Shown here in pieces: positions 12,254 to 24,645 of a stretch of DNA of 64,000 nt. The stretch comes from Rosa chinensis (Eukaryota; Streptophyta; Magnoliopsida; Rosales; Rosaceae). The position numbers and the translations under genes were made by a program. Each line of letters begins with the position of its first letter. The first letter of the stretch is position 1. The notes beneath the pieces were generated by a model that had not been told where the DNA came from, ran no database searches, and saw only the letters and a list, made by a program, of their open reading frames with translations. The stretch is from assembly GCF_002994745.2 (NCBI RefSeq), contig NC_037090.1, positions 40,605,001-40,669,000 of the forward strand, written 5' to 3'.

Positions 12254-12880
12254 CTAAAATTGCACAAAACCATCAATGCTTTGCTTCATTTCTTCCTTTC
12301 TCATTTGGCGGCTACCATAACCAAGTGGTTCTTCTTGCATTTTCACATCATCTTTTTGAACTTGAATATGGAACTCTTGCTCATGATGTTCAACACACAC
12401 TTCTTCACTTGAGGTTGACTCCACTCGATCAAGGAAAATTTGTGGCTCTTGCAAGGTGGTTGATGATTGCTCTAATGCATAATGAAGTTTGAGTTGATCA
12501 ATCTCTTTCTCCATTCTTACATTGTTAGCTTTCATCTCAGCAATGGCTTCTTGAAGTAGAGATCTTAGAGACTCGTCTTTTTCTTCTTCTTGAGGATGTG
12601 CTTAGGATGCCATAGTCTCTTGATGCATGCTCATTTCGTACTCATACTCTTGTGTGAATTTCGGATAATCAAATCTTAAGATACACTCAAGAGGTGAGTG
12701 TTGTGGAGATCCACACAAGGCACAAATATAGTTGAAAGGTATGTGACTTTAGATGTAAGGCTCCCATTGTTGATAAACTTCACCATAATAGTTTATTTGC
12801 TCAAACTCCCTTGGATCATTCCATCCTTGGTTCCATCTATCCATGGCTCAAAGAAATTATATGTATGTACCTATAACTTC
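12254..12880 (-). pseudogene. gag remnant of the outer Ty3 element
   Basis: A minus-strand frame with one in-frame stop near 12600 encodes a charged, helical stretch beginning MKANNVRMEKEIDQLKLHYA within 12254-12535. Upstream in the same region is a CGSPQHSPLECILRFDYPKF segment that resembles the C-terminal part of a gypsy Gag before a coiled stretch. Its position just inside the PBS side of the element (13321-13346) fits gag. I infer the identity from position and composition rather than from a diagnostic zinc knuckle. Confidence 0.45.
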
Positions 12881-12965
12881 TCAGAGGATTAACAGTTATA
12901 AATAAAAAGAAAGAAAACAAGAAACAAGGGATTTGAAGCACAAAAATAGAAAAACAAAGCTAAAA

Positions 12966-13235
12966 TAGAGGAAACAATCGATCGTTTGGTTCCCGAGATC
13001 GATCGTTTTTAATCACGTACAGCTGAGATTGATCATTTGGTTCCCGAGATCGATCGTTTTTAATCACGTACAGCTGAGATTGATTGTTTGGTACAAGAGA
13101 TCGATCGTTTTTGCTTCTGACACTAGAAACAATCGATCATTTTGAGCCCAAGATCGATCATTTTTTGTGAATTTCGTTTATGTGACGTGAAACGATCGAT
13201 TGTCAGAAATCAAAGATCAATCGTTTTCTAGAATA
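12966..13235. repeat. Minisatellite built on ATCGATCG motifs
   Basis: A unit of about 54 bp containing GAGATCGATCGTTTTTAATC and GTACAGCTGAGATTGAT is repeated three to four times with decay. The shared core is a palindromic GATCGATC surrounded by TTTGGTTCCC or TTTT. It lies between the gag remnant and the PBS of the outer retroelement. Confidence 0.8.
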
Positions 13236-13320
13236 ACTTTAAAAACAGTAAATTATAAAAGAAAATTATAATATCTAACTTCCCCAAAGGCAAACCGAGC
13301 TAGGAATCGGATTTTACTCC

Positions 13321-13346
13321 AATCTCCGACAACGCCACCAAAAACT
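13321..13346 (-). promoter_or_regulatory. Primer-binding-site region of the outer Ty3 element
   Basis: On the minus strand the sequence directly after the LTR end reads CAAGTTTTTGGTGGCGTTGT and continues CGGAG. It is the counterpart of the TTTTTGGCGCCGTTGCCGGG segment at 9880 and fixes the direction of the element. Confidence 0.6.
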
Positions 13347-15044
13347 TGTTAGTCAAATAGCCACCCTTAATTATAAGGGATACAAGTACTAGTATATGGA
13401 TTTAAGAAAGGTTGTCGAACCCACGAGAATTGGATTCCTTTCACTAGCTAGGGTGTTAACCTAAGGAGAGCTAGAATATGCAAATGTACAATCACAAACC
13501 TAAATTCACAAAGAAATCTAGGCTCATGGTGAGTATGTGCATTGTGGTGGTAGTGAAATTGTTTGTTGGATAGAGTGGTGAACCAAATTAAAATAAATGC
13601 TCAAATTTAAACTAAACTAGTAATATAATGAATGAAGTTAGGGGGTTGGATTGTCTACCACTAACCTCCCTTGTAAGTATTGAAGTTCAAATACAAGTGA
13701 TGTTATTCTAATTTCCCAATTATCCTCTTTGCATCCGGATAAGACTACAAAGGCTTAAACTCCTTTATCAATTCTAATCATGTAAATCCAAAATTAATTA
13801 CCTAAGAAGAAATCCTATTACCGGTTAAGTCTCAATTCATTGTTCCTAGATGCATAAATTTTTGAGTTTAGATTATCACACAAGCAAACCAATCCTAGAT
13901 CTAGGTGATTTTAACTTACAACCTTCATATGCACATAGAGGATGCTATCATGCTATCAATGCTCAAGGTTAACTACTCCCTAAACATTTTTTCATGAGAT
14001 GACAAACACAACACATTTAAATTTGTTAAGTTTGAATGAATGCATTCACTTCTTGAATTACTTTTTGAATTAGCATATGAAGATGAAAATCACAAGTAAC
14101 ATCAAATATAAATTAAAACATCAATGCATAAAAGTTTGGCTAAGGCTTTCACCCTAGCCCCAACAAAGTAATTACTCATTCATAATCATACAAATTAGCC
14201 TCAAATCTATAAAGTACATCAAGGTAAATTAAAGAGTTGAGGAAATAATGAACAAGTTGAAACTTGACAAATCAATGGGTAAGATTCTCCTTTGTTTCCT
14301 CCTTCAATGCTCCTTGAATCCTCCTTGACGGTGGAACAGATGGATGATAAACTTTTTTATGGGGATGAAGATATGATGCTCATTTGACCAATTTTGAGTG
14401 GTAGTGATGGAATAGTGGTGGTGGTGATGGAGGTTGAGGAGTATAGATATTATGAGTTTGAATTTTGAGTGGTGGAGATTGAGGTTTTGTGGAGGGGATT
14501 GAGAGAGAGAGAAGATGTAATGGGGTGATGTGCGTGATAGATCCCGAAAACCAAGAAGTGGAGTATGAGAGTGATAATAGATCCCCAAAACAAGGAAAAA
14601 CAGTATGAGAGTGATGATGTAGGTTATAGTAGGAAATGATGAGTGAAGGATGGTGATTAAGCCCAAAACATGATAGATATTAAAGTAATGATGATAGTAG
14701 ACTTTTAGGTAATAGAGAGTATTTGGTTGAATTGGAACCAAAACGTTTGGAATTTGGTTAAGATAGAATGATGATGAATGGATGTAATGGAATAGATGTT
14801 ATGATACTCCTCCTCCTTACTCCTCCATGAATATAGCCGGAAAATACATGGCACCACTGTGAGTGGTGATGCGTTACCACTTGTGCCGCCAAAAGTGGTG
14901 GTGCACGGAAATTCGCCGGAATTTCACTTTTTTCTCCTCTTATCAAGATTTTCTACAAAACATGGAATTGGATTAGTCAACATTGAATTGAACTTTGGAA
15001 CAAGTAATTTTCATGTTTTATGGCACAAATATGTATATGAATTA
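13347..15044 (-). repeat. Right (5') LTR of the outer Ty3 element
   Basis: It starts TGTTAGTC at 13347, abutting the primer-binding region. Its last 480 bp match 721-1208. The outermost bases (the AATTCAACA end seen in the left copy) are missing, so the right edge was eroded or replaced at 15044. The frame at 14304-14741 is AT-rich LTR sequence with no domain. Confidence 0.7.
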
Positions 15045-15055
15045 TGATAAAATAA

Positions 15056-15651
15056 TGTCGCGATCCAATTTGGCGATGCAGCACCAGCGGCAGTATGCAG
15101 AGACTTTCTTCACCGACGCATCGTCGAAATTGCTTCAATCATTCGGCCTATCATATGTGACATTTGCGACAGTCGTCGTTTCTGATTTGAGGTCACAGTT
15201 TTGGAATCGATTCTTCTGATTTTGGTTGATTGCAAGAATTTGAGCTGTACGGGTCGAGATTGGACCGGAATAATCAGAGAAGCATGAATGAGCGGTCCTC
15301 GGAGCAGAATGTGGTTAAAGGAATTGGAAAGGTTAGAGTATTTGGCTCTGCTTGAAAAATCGATGGGAGAGGGAGAAATCTTTGGATGAGCTACATGAGT
15401 CAGTGGAGCAGCAGATGAAGCAGTCCAAGGCACTCTATAAGGTGTTAGAAGAGCATTTGGGGTCGGTGTCCCGCCGGCTAAGGGTGAAGCTGAGGCAATT
15501 TGAACAGAAGGCTAGAGAAATTGGATTGAAGCTCCCTGGTGGTGAGGATGATGGAGGATCGCAGTTGAAAAGAGGCAAATCGGTGGGTTGCGAAATGCCA
15601 GGTGTTTTGGATGCAGAGAAGGTTGTGAAGCTTATTGGGGTGATTTTTTAG
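15056..15651 (+). pseudogene. Gene remnant with a coiled-coil segment, family not recognised
   Basis: This stretch has gene-like composition unlike the AT-rich LTR beside it. One frame reads SRSNLAMQHQRQYAETFFTD at about 15056-15115. After stops and shifts, a second frame (15352-15651) reads RWEREKSLDELHESVEQQMK and continues with helical heptad-like sequence, then a glycine-rich hinge and a short C-terminus ending at a stop at 15649-15651. A third segment, ELYGSRLDRNNQRSMNERSS, lies between them in yet another frame. The pieces look like one decayed coding region, possibly first exons of a cytoskeletal or trafficking protein. I do not recognise the family. Confidence 0.45.
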
Positions 15652-15939
15652 CGTGGAGAAATTATAACGTCATGTTAGAGAATCGATTCTGCAGATTAGA
15701 TCCATGGTAATTGTTTTGAAAATTTTGGGTTTCGTGGTGTGTGTTGTTTGTGTTTCGCATTGAGTACTGATGATTTCTGTTTGCAATTTAGAAATATTTA
15801 AGCTATAGTTGATTTTCCCATATGATAATCTTGTGTTTCATGTGCTAGGGTGAGAGTTATCTTTGGCTTTCTAGGAAGTAATAATGAATATTATCAAATG
15901 GCTAGGAAATGATTGATGAGTCTTGGGGTTCTGGGTACG

Positions 15940-16160
15940 TTTTTAAATAAATGAAGATCGAGAGTTGCACCAATCCACAATTCTGTTTAGGATTTTGATG
16001 GAGGACGTCGTCGGAGTCAGCTCCTACGTCCTCGGCGACATGGCTCTTTCGGGTTGCTGAATCATCTCTTGACATTCGTCAACAAAGGAGCAATCTTTGC
16101 CGGAGTTGGATTCGCCACTGGGCTTGATGGGACAAAGCAGTTTTGAAGCAGTCTTTGCTT
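15940..16160 (+). pseudogene. Possible RETICULATA-related (DUF3411) fragment
   Basis: A short frame reads GLLNHLLTFVNKGAIFAGVG followed by FATGL, preceded one frame over by DVVGVSSYVLGDMALSG. The KGA(I/V)FAGVGFA(A/T)GL pattern recalls the membrane segment of plastid RETICULATA-like proteins. A frameshift separates the two parts and a stop follows at once. The assignment comes from memory of the motif only. The surrounding 15652-15940 and 16160-16500 show no other gene-like sequence. Confidence 0.3.
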
Positions 16161-16544
16161 TTGGAAGAAGAGACGGAGATAACAGAGGAGGGGAGAGATG
16201 TAGAAGAAGAAGGTAAAAAGAAAAAATATTAAAAGAGAGAAAACAATAATTAACAAAAAAAAGAGTAAGTGAGGGTATTACAGACTTTTTAGCATGGAAT
16301 TAATGCCGCGTCAGCGATTTAACTCTGATTTTGATGGATGGTTAACGGTAAGGATGGATTGTGTAAAATTAGAGAGTTTAGGGAGTTTTTAGGTAAAATT
16401 GAAAGGTAAGGGACTGAAACGTCGAGGCCTTATAAGTACAGAGAGTAAATAATATTTTGTCCTTAATTTATTTGAAGTTTATAATATAATGTTTGAAAAT
16501 GTGGACATTCAATGTTTGAACTTTGCACTTTTGCTGCTTTGCAG

Positions 16545-16660
16545 AAAATGCTAGGGAAGAAGGTGCTACAGTGGGTCAGCCTGAAAAGCCAGCTACATCT
16601 AAATAATCTAAAGCATCAAAGAATCAAAAGGTAGTTGATGCAAGCAAAACAACAACATAA
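16545..16660 (+). pseudogene. Isolated exon-like fragment
   Basis: After a good acceptor (TTTGCAG) a frame reads ENAREEGATVGQPEKPATSK, then a stop and a lysine-rich tail (SKASKNQKVVDASKTT). It looks like a decayed final exon. No family is recognised. Confidence 0.25.
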
Positions 16661-16734
16661 GGTACTACAATTTATTGCCCCAATTTTTTCATTTAAAATT
16701 GTGCATTTTGTTAATATTCTTGATATGCCAAAAG

Positions 16735-18064
16735 TAGCACTCAACTTAATCCTGGAAAATGTAGTTGTCAGTATAGAATAAGTAGAGATCGTTCAAGTCA
16801 AGATTGAAAGCACACCTGTAATTGCATAAAAAATTAAATAATTAAAATATATTTCTTGTATAATTTATAAAAGTAAAACAAAGAATAAAAAAATAAACGA
16901 AATTGTAAAAAATGGTAGGTTTTGAAATAGAAAATTAAAAGAAACAAAAATAAGAACATAAAATACATATAGAAATGGAGGTGAAAAGCCACAGTCATAT
17001 GAATGAAACCAAATTACAATCCCTATAGTTGATTATCTATGTCATGAGAAAGACTTGACCATATGAAACTTTAGTAAGCAAACGATTTCCCATATTTTAC
17101 TTTCCTTGAATAAATAATCTAAGTAAAAGCACCTAAATTAATCATATTGAACATATAATCATAGTCTAGAAAGCTAGCTACTCAAGAACACATTTAATGC
17201 ATGAAGAACAAAGAAATGATGTCAACCAAAGTGCACAACCTATGAAAGCTTATCTACGTGCAATCCTCCTTAATTGATTTTGACATTTTTCCAAAGTCTT
17301 TACTACTTTTGAAATAGGTTCACAAAACTAATATGTGAATTGTTTACCTAAATCTAGCTCCAATTACATGCAAATCCTATAAGTGTTGACCAAATAAGAT
17401 AAACATATAAAAATTTTTTGTAAAACAAAATCAATTAAGCAATCTCACATAAGCAGCATATAAATCATAACATAGAAATCACAAATTATTATTCAAAACA
17501 TATAAAAGGGTTTTAAACTTTGCCCTTAACGTCATGTTAACTAATTACATAGTTCTTGAATTTAAAACCAAGAAAAACTAAGAAGTTTGTAAGAAAAAAA
17601 AAAAGATAAAATACACCATGAAGGATGAATGATGAACACTAGAAGACATTGAACATTGAAGATCTTGGAAGCAAGGCTCCTCAATGCTACTGCAACATGC
17701 AAGGTGGATGATGGCTAGAAAAGGTGATGCTCACGGCTTCTTTTTCTTCTCCTCCTTGGTTGAAAACTCATAACTAAGAACTAGAGAATGGTATTGACTT
17801 TTGGTGTGTGAAAAGAATGAAAGAATGAGCCTTGACATCTCACAATAGGGGGCATATATAGGGGATGGCTAGAGAGAGTTTCAAGTCTTCTCCAATTAGT
17901 TTAGGTAATTAAGGAATTATCTAATTAGCCCACATGATTTAAACCAATCAAATAAATCCATGTCACCTCTTCTGCGTCATCCATCCAATGAGAATCCTTC
18001 AAAAACAAGTAGATAAAGATCATGAATCTTTAAGGGAGATATTCTTGCCGAAATAATAAAGGTA
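16735..18064 (-). mobile_element. Truncated LTR of the TGATAGGAGC family, minus orientation
   Basis: Reversed, this stretch follows 4930-6242. Shared landmarks include GGGATCGTTC-type sequence with GTGTACC-like sequence (about 16750-16820) and an AAGAAAAAGAAGCCGTGAGC-type stretch (about 17725-17750). Its U3 side is cut at about 18064, where a different LTR-like unit starts. Confidence 0.6.
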
Positions 18065-18489
18065 TTTGTAGACCCCCGTACTTTTTCTTGTTTATTTTAT
18101 TTTTATCGTATAACATATGAGCCTACGTATTCGTAAGGTACACAAGTATTCTTGCTTAGGTTAGACTTTGAGGCTATTTTAAAGGATTAAAAATTTATAG
18201 AAAATCCAATTTGGGTCTAGGAAACTTTTTTTAAAGTATCGAGTCTTAGGACAAGCCAGAAAAATTTTCCCAAAAGGATTCGGTGAAGTGTCGAAGAAAT
18301 AAGGATGTTTGAAGTGTATTTTCGAAAGTGGGCTTGAGGGAAATTAAGAGGAAAATGAAATAGGAGCAGCCCAAGCCCACTTGGCCCAAAAGGAGAGGCA
18401 AATTAGACTTTTCACAATTAAATTTAGGGGGAGATATTTAAGGGCTCATAACATCAAACCCTAGCCACCAAGCCTCATTTTCTCACTCA

Positions 18490-18574
<85 letters not shown>

Positions 18575-20020
18575 GCTCTCCCTTTCATCAGACTCCCTCT
18601 CTCTCCAAACACCGCCGAACGCCGCTAGAACCCCAATCCGCACCAAAATTTCCAGATTTTCTCCTCTTCACTCCCTCTACCCATTTCTCCAACCAAAATC
18701 ATGAAATTTGGCCATTCAATCCTCCAAAAACCTTAGAATCCGAAGCCAATTTGGGGGTTTTTGTGATTTCTTCATTCTAAGTTCAAATCAAGGTAATCTT
18801 CCTCCTAATCTAACCTCTAATCATCCGATCTATACTTATTTCATCCCAAATTCGAGATTTTGATTTGTGATTTTGGTGCATAAACCCGATTTTCCCTTAA
18901 ACCATGAGGATAGGCTACGGGTTTGGCAAGGATTTGTGGTAAGGATCTATCCCATGCAACCTTGTTTCAAGTTTTTGGTTGTGATGCTGATTTTGGATGG
19001 ATTTGTAGGTGAAGAAGGCCAAGGAGAAGGAATAGGGCCGTGCGTTTTGAAGAAGAAAGGGTAAGGAATGAGTTTTGGACAACCCCTAAAATTTTTGGAA
19101 TTTGTTTGGTTGATTTTGATTTTGTTGAGCCATTTTTGTTGTTGGAAAATTGTGAAAATTGGATATTTGAGGAGGGTTTAATTAGTAGGAATTTATTGGT
19201 TTAAGTTTCAAAGTATTGGAAATTGGTGTTGAAGATTTGGTGATTTTTGTTGTGTAAATTTTTGTTGAAGGTTCGATTTCGGGTTGGCCGGAGATGGGGG
19301 TTACTGGCTGTGCGTTTCTGGGTTGGAGCTTTGCTTCATTCTTGATCCAATTTGATGGCTGTTTGTATTTTGTCTTGGGTCAACCTGGAGAGAGGAGCAC
19401 TGGTGGCTGCTATGGCGACCTGATGCTGGTGGTGGTGCAATAGGAAGAATGGGAAGTTGGAGGGTGCCTTGCTTGGACCGGGCTGGGCCTTACACACGGG
19501 CTGTGATCCAATTGCTACCCAGACTGATGCTGGGGTTTGGGCCCATAAAATGGGCCCTGCCTTGGCTGTTTGTTTTCTTCAAGTTTTTATTTATTTATGT
19601 TATTTAGTTGTTTTGCGCTTTTTGCGAGCAATAAGTCCCTACAAGTATTGTGTAGGGTTAATCGGGCTTTTTGCCTGTGTGTGCACTCAAAGTGCTTTGT
19701 CTGCTCTAGGTAGGTGGCGAGTTCCTTGCTTAGTCAAATGGTCGCTACTACCTAGTGCCAGGGTGAAGCTAAGTGTCGTAGTATTTATTCTCCGGCGGCA
19801 ACATAATAGGAAAATTGTGCAATTGGTAATTATGCTACGTTGTAATCGAGTTACATATCGAGTTATCTTTCTGTTATGTCACCGCTATGTCAAAGCAAAT
19901 GGAGTAGCCAGTAGAGCACTCATTGCTAGTTGGTGCTTGTTAGAATACATGTTTTTTGTAGAGATTTCTGATATTATTTCGGGACATACTCTGGATGCTT
20001 ATTGTAATCAGGGATTTAGG
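18065..20020 (+). mobile_element. LTR-like unit starting TGTAGACCCCCGTAC, interrupted by the hAT at 20021
   Basis: It starts TGTAGACCCCCGTACTTTTT at 18065, just where the neighbouring LTR is cut. Sequence after the hAT resumes at 37462. There is no recognisable protein domain; the frame at 19457-20035 (192 codons) lacks similarity I can name and runs into the hAT terminus. A TATA-like and leader-like stretch and a (CT)n tract lie within. I read it as a long LTR or LTR plus leader of another gypsy element, with moderate doubt. Confidence 0.4.
18479..18573. repeat. (TC)n microsatellite
   Basis: Nearly uninterrupted CT dinucleotides run for about 95 bp inside the 18065-20020 unit. Confidence 0.95.
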
Positions 20021-20229
20021 CAAGGTTTTAAATAACTGCGATATTTCTGATATATCCCCCGATATCTCCATTTTTCGAAGAACCGATATATCTTGGGGGG
20101 TAAATATCTTATCTTCTACCGTTTCTGCGAAATTTCTCTGACATCGTCAAATATTTGCGATATATCCCTGATAAAGTGAAGAAATATATGTAAAATTTGA
20201 TATAAAAATAAAATAAAAAACTCAGTAAT

Positions 20230-20425
20230 TCTCTAAATGAAAATCTGTGTGAAGAGAGATCTCCTCAAGGAAAATCTGATTAAGGAGAAATCCCCTCAAG
20301 GTAAATCTAGGTGAGTAGAAAATCCCCTCAAGGTGAATCTAGGTGAGGAGAAATACGCTCAAGGCGATTTTGGGTAAGAAGTAATTCTTTAAATGCAAAT
20401 CTGTGTGAGGAGAGATTTAGTACTG
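20230..20425. repeat. Tandem repeat of about 40 bp near the hAT left end
   Basis: Four to five degenerate units share GAGGAGAAATCCCCTCAAGG and AAATCTAGGTGAG. They lie between the subterminal region and the transposase tail of the 20021 hAT element. Confidence 0.8.
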
Positions 20426-21464
20426 TGTAGTCTGTGACTATGTCTGTAACTCTGTATGTAGTTTGTAACTTTATAGTTGAATAATAGAAAGAAGATAAAG
20501 GTTCAATTATTCAAATGAGGACAAATGACATTGCAGAAAGAAGTCAAGACCTCTTCCTCAAGTTGTAGAAACTGCAACTAATGCTGGAATCAACGTAGAG
20601 AGTCTTATATGAAGAAGTTATTAAAAATTTCAAAAGATAATTCAGATAGTGATGATGCATGGGGTGGTATAGTAACTCCAGATAGTTCTAATGATGGTGG
20701 TGTCACGCCCCTGATTTTACACACAAGAAAATCGATATATATAATCCCATAATTATACATGCGTGAACGTTCAGTCATCAATACAAAATACCTTGAATCT
20801 TTTTCCCTTTAAACCAAGTACATACTGATGCCCTGAACCCTCAAAGTCAATATATACTCACTCTATAGAGTTATATATTACACAAACTTACGAATTAAAT
20901 TGTCAACAACAAAATAAAACGTAAAGGCTGCTCAAAGTAACTATACAACGGAAGTCCTTATCAAAGGTAAAGTCACAAAAAGATGGCTTCCTACCGTAAA
21001 GCTGCTAGCTCGCTGCCTCAACCTCAATTATCCTAACCTGCAGGATTAACCCCTACACCGTTGGAATGGTGCACCGGGTTGCCACACAACAAACCCGGTA
21101 AGCTTTTGCAAGCCCGTATGAGTAACTCAAAACACTCATGCACAACTCACGCCAAAAACGAGGAAAACCTTTCAACTCGCGAATAAAGAAAACATACCAT
21201 GCTTCCAAAAACAATACTCTTTTCCCAAAAGAAACAACGAAAGTCACACCGTGACAAAATCATATAAATCGTTAACCTAACAACTCAAATATGATAAATC
21301 GATCCAACCTGGATAAAACAATAATTAGGTCCAACCTGAACAAAACATGTACCCAGGAGTCTTAAGTAACCTACTTAGATCCATGAAGTACGATGGCAGA
21401 CAGATTAGAGCTCTAACTGAATCGTAACCTGTCACCCGGCTAAGGTTCAACCTTACGATATAAT

Positions 21465-24371
21465 TGTCACGCCCCTGATTTTACACACATGAAAATCGAT
21501 ATATATAACCCCATAATTATATATGCGTGAACGTCCAATCATCAATACAAAATACCTGAAATCTTTTTCGCTTAAACTTACACACATATTGATGTCCTGA
21601 ACCCTCAAAGTAAATATACACTCGCATCCAAAGAGTTATATATTACATAAGCTTACAAATTAAATTGTCAACAACAAAATAAAACGTAAAGGCTGCTCAG
21701 AGTAACTATACAACGGAAGTCCTTATCAAAAGTAAAGTCACAAAGATGGCTTCCTACCGAAAAGCTGCCAACTCGCTGCCTCAACCTCGATTATCCTAAC
21801 CTGCAGGATTAACCCCTACACCGTTTGCATAGTGTACCGGGTTGCCACACAACAAACCCGGTAAGCTTTTGCAAGCCCGTATGAGTAACTCAAAACACAC
21901 ATGCACAACTCAAGCCAGAAACGAGGAAAACCTTTTAACTCGCGAATAGAGAAAACATACCATGCTTCCAAAAACAATACTCTTTTCCCAAAAGAAACAA
22001 CGAAGGTCACACCGTGACAAAATCATATAAATCGTTAACCTACCAATTCAAATATGATAAATCGATCCAACCTGGATAGAATAATAATTAGGTCCAACCT
22101 GGACAAAACAGCAAATAGGTCAAACCTGGACAAAACAACAAATAGGTCCAACCTGGACAAAACATCAACACAAATAAATCATACCTATTGTTAACCTAAC
22201 AAGTAGAATATGATAAATCGATCCAACCTGGATAAAATAATAATTAGGTCCAACCTGGACAAAACAGCAAATAGGTCCAACCTGGACAAAACAACAAATA
22301 GGTCCAACTTGGACAAAACATCAAATAGGTCCAACCTGGACAAAACAGCAAATAGGTCCAACCTGGACAAAACAGCAAATAGGTCCAACCTGGACAAAAC
22401 ATCAACACAAATAAATCATACCTATTGTTAACCTAACAAGTAGAATATGATAAATCGATCAAACCTGGATAAAATAATAATTAGGTCCAACCTGGACAAA
22501 ATATGTACCCAGGAGTCTTAAGTAACCTACTTAGATCCCTAAAGTACGATGGCAGACAGACTAGAGCTCTAACTGAATAGTAACCTGTCACCCGGCCAAG
22601 GTTCAATCTTACGATATAATATTACCATGAGGATGCAACCTGCAACCCCGGATCCTTAGGCCAACCTGACCCTCAGATCAAAACGTTAAATCAACTCAAA
22701 AGGAGAAATCACAACCTGTGACTCTCAAATCCTCAAACACTTTTCAAAACAATAGAAATACCATTTCCCACCAATTGTTTTTCAAAAGCCACAACTCAAA
22801 ACAATAAAAAGCATCATTTCATGCATATTGTTTCATAAATCCACAAACCACCAAACATATATATTTCATGTAAACATATATCTACTAATACATGAATACG
22901 TATGTATATATATACATCCCATAATATATATATACACACATAGTCATCTACTCAGAATTGCCACTAATACCATCTATAGTTTGCAGTTAACTAAATAACT
23001 CTCAAAACGATAAGGGTATTCCCGTTCGTGAATGAACTTCGTGAGATTACTCACCTCGAACTCCTGCTGCGTCTTCAATACAGAACCGAACGAAAACTAT
23101 CACCAACAACTCGTCCAAATACTTCGTCAAGTACCTAATCACAATCGATTTCCACTTAGTAATAATTCACAAACGATTTAAGTCCAAAACCCCTGTTTTG
23201 AACTAAAATCCCCAAAGTGGCGCCAATCGAGGAAAAACCACATGCGAGACCTCCCAAAGTCTCCGGAATACGTCCACGATCGATGTGACCAAACCACAAG
23301 TTGATCGGACGCTCAAATCCTCACAGATAGAATAAATTGATCGGTATGAAACTGCAAAAATCATAACAATTCCAAACGAACTCCAAAATTTGCATATTAT
23401 ATATCGAAACGCTCGTATCGACGAGTAGAAGACATATAATACCAGAAACAGTCCCATACATGGCCGGAACACCGCCGGAAAGCCGCCACAGGCGGTGGCG
23501 CATCGCCGCAGGCCAAAACTCAATATTTCACAAAACTCCCAACATCAAAGTTCTTCATCTAAGCATGCTTGTGAACTTTCATAACTGGCTCGAAGTCAGA
23601 AAACAAGCTTAAGGGATCGAAAACTACCTCACAAGCCGTGAACAGTAATCCTAACTGAGTTGATCGAAGTTTCACGTGAATCGATCCAAACAACCACCAA
23701 GGATCGATCGACGAGGCCGCTCTGAGTTCAACCAAGAAGACTTGAAGCTTTGCCGACGTCGGAACAAGGATTTCCGACCGGGTCCGAAAACACCAACCTG
23801 CACCGCCTTGCAGTGCCGCCGTGGAGGAGAATCGGCGCTAGAGGACACTAGAGGGACGACCAGACGGAGGAGACGATCCTATCTGGAAAGTTTCGTCGCC
23901 GGAGACCGCCGCAGTTCGCCGGAAAAGTCGGGTCGGATCGTCCGGGTTCGGGTCGGGTCAGATGGGTTTCTTCGATTCTGAGGGTAGCAGCTGAGAGAGA
24001 AGAGAGAGGAAGTGAGTTTCCAGAAACGGAAATAATGAAAATAGTAAGTTTCCAACTTGGGAAACTTCTATTTATACCAAAATGGAAATTCCTTCCAATC
24101 GCCATAACTTTCTCATACGAACTCCGATTCTCGCGTTCCACATGTTCACGAACTCGTATCGACGCGCTCTACAACTTTCGCGAATGAAGTTTTCGGAGAA
24201 TCCCAACGAATAAAAAGTCAACCTTTGGCAACCCCCTAAAACCATATTCTTCAATTAATTATTCGCCCGAAACACTTCCGCTCCATCCACGAGCCACGAA
24301 ACCGTCCAATAGTTATAAAATTAATTCCGGAAAATCCTCGGAAAATAAATACGAATTTCTGGGGCATCACA
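21465..24371 (-). mobile_element. Solo LTR B, same family, inserted in solo LTR A
   Basis: It starts TGTCACGCCCC at 21465 and ends GGGGCATCACA at 24371 (2907 bp). It is flanked by ATAAT on both sides (21460-21464 and 24372-24376). It aligns with copy A across both arms; for example the 20755-21250 and 21520-22015 stretches are close copies, including matching 64-codon minus-strand frames. It is longer than copy A mainly because of the tandem array at 22060-22500. Confidence 0.85.
22060..22500. repeat. 26-bp tandem array inside solo LTR B
   Basis: The unit AATAGGTCCAACCTGGACAA plus AACAGC or AACATC is repeated about ten times. A larger block beginning GATAAATCGATCCAACCTGG is repeated three times. 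Copy A and the start of copy B have only one or two units, so the array expanded after the copies diverged. Confidence 0.9.
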
Positions 24372-24419
24372 ATAATATTGCCATGAGGATGCAACCTGCA
24401 ACCCCAGATCCTTAGGCCA

Positions 24420-24645
24420 ACTTGACCCTCAGATCAAAACGTCAAATCAAATCAAAAGGAGAAATCACAACCTGTGACTCTCACATCCTCAGACCACCGG
24501 TCGTCAGATCAAAACGTTAAATCAAATCAAAAGGAAAAATCACAACCTGTGACTCTCAAATCCTCAGACCACCGGTCGTCAGATCAAAACGTTAAATCAA
24601 ATCAAAAGGAGAAATCACAACCTGTGACTCTCAAATCCTCAAACA
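24420..24645. repeat. Tandem repeat of about 75 bp in solo LTR A
   Basis: Three units share AGATCAAAACGTTAAATCAA, GGAGAAATCACAACCTGTGA and TCAGACCACCGGTCGTC. The reading frame across this array (24474-24710) is a repeat artefact. Confidence 0.85.

Noticed and set aside
14304..14741. 145-codon His/Ile-rich minus-strand protein
   Set aside because: It lies entirely within the right LTR of the outer retroelement and lacks any domain.
19457..20035. 192-codon frame as a possible gene
   Set aside because: It has no recognisable domain, lies in LTR-like sequence and ends inside the terminal repeat of the hAT element.
22191..22431. Repeat-protein-like frames on both strands
   Set aside because: They are translations of the 26-bp tandem array in solo LTR B.
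20701..24376. Tandem LTR duplication (LTR-LTR-LTR)
   Set aside because: The ATAAT and GGTGG duplications show instead that one solo LTR is inserted into another.
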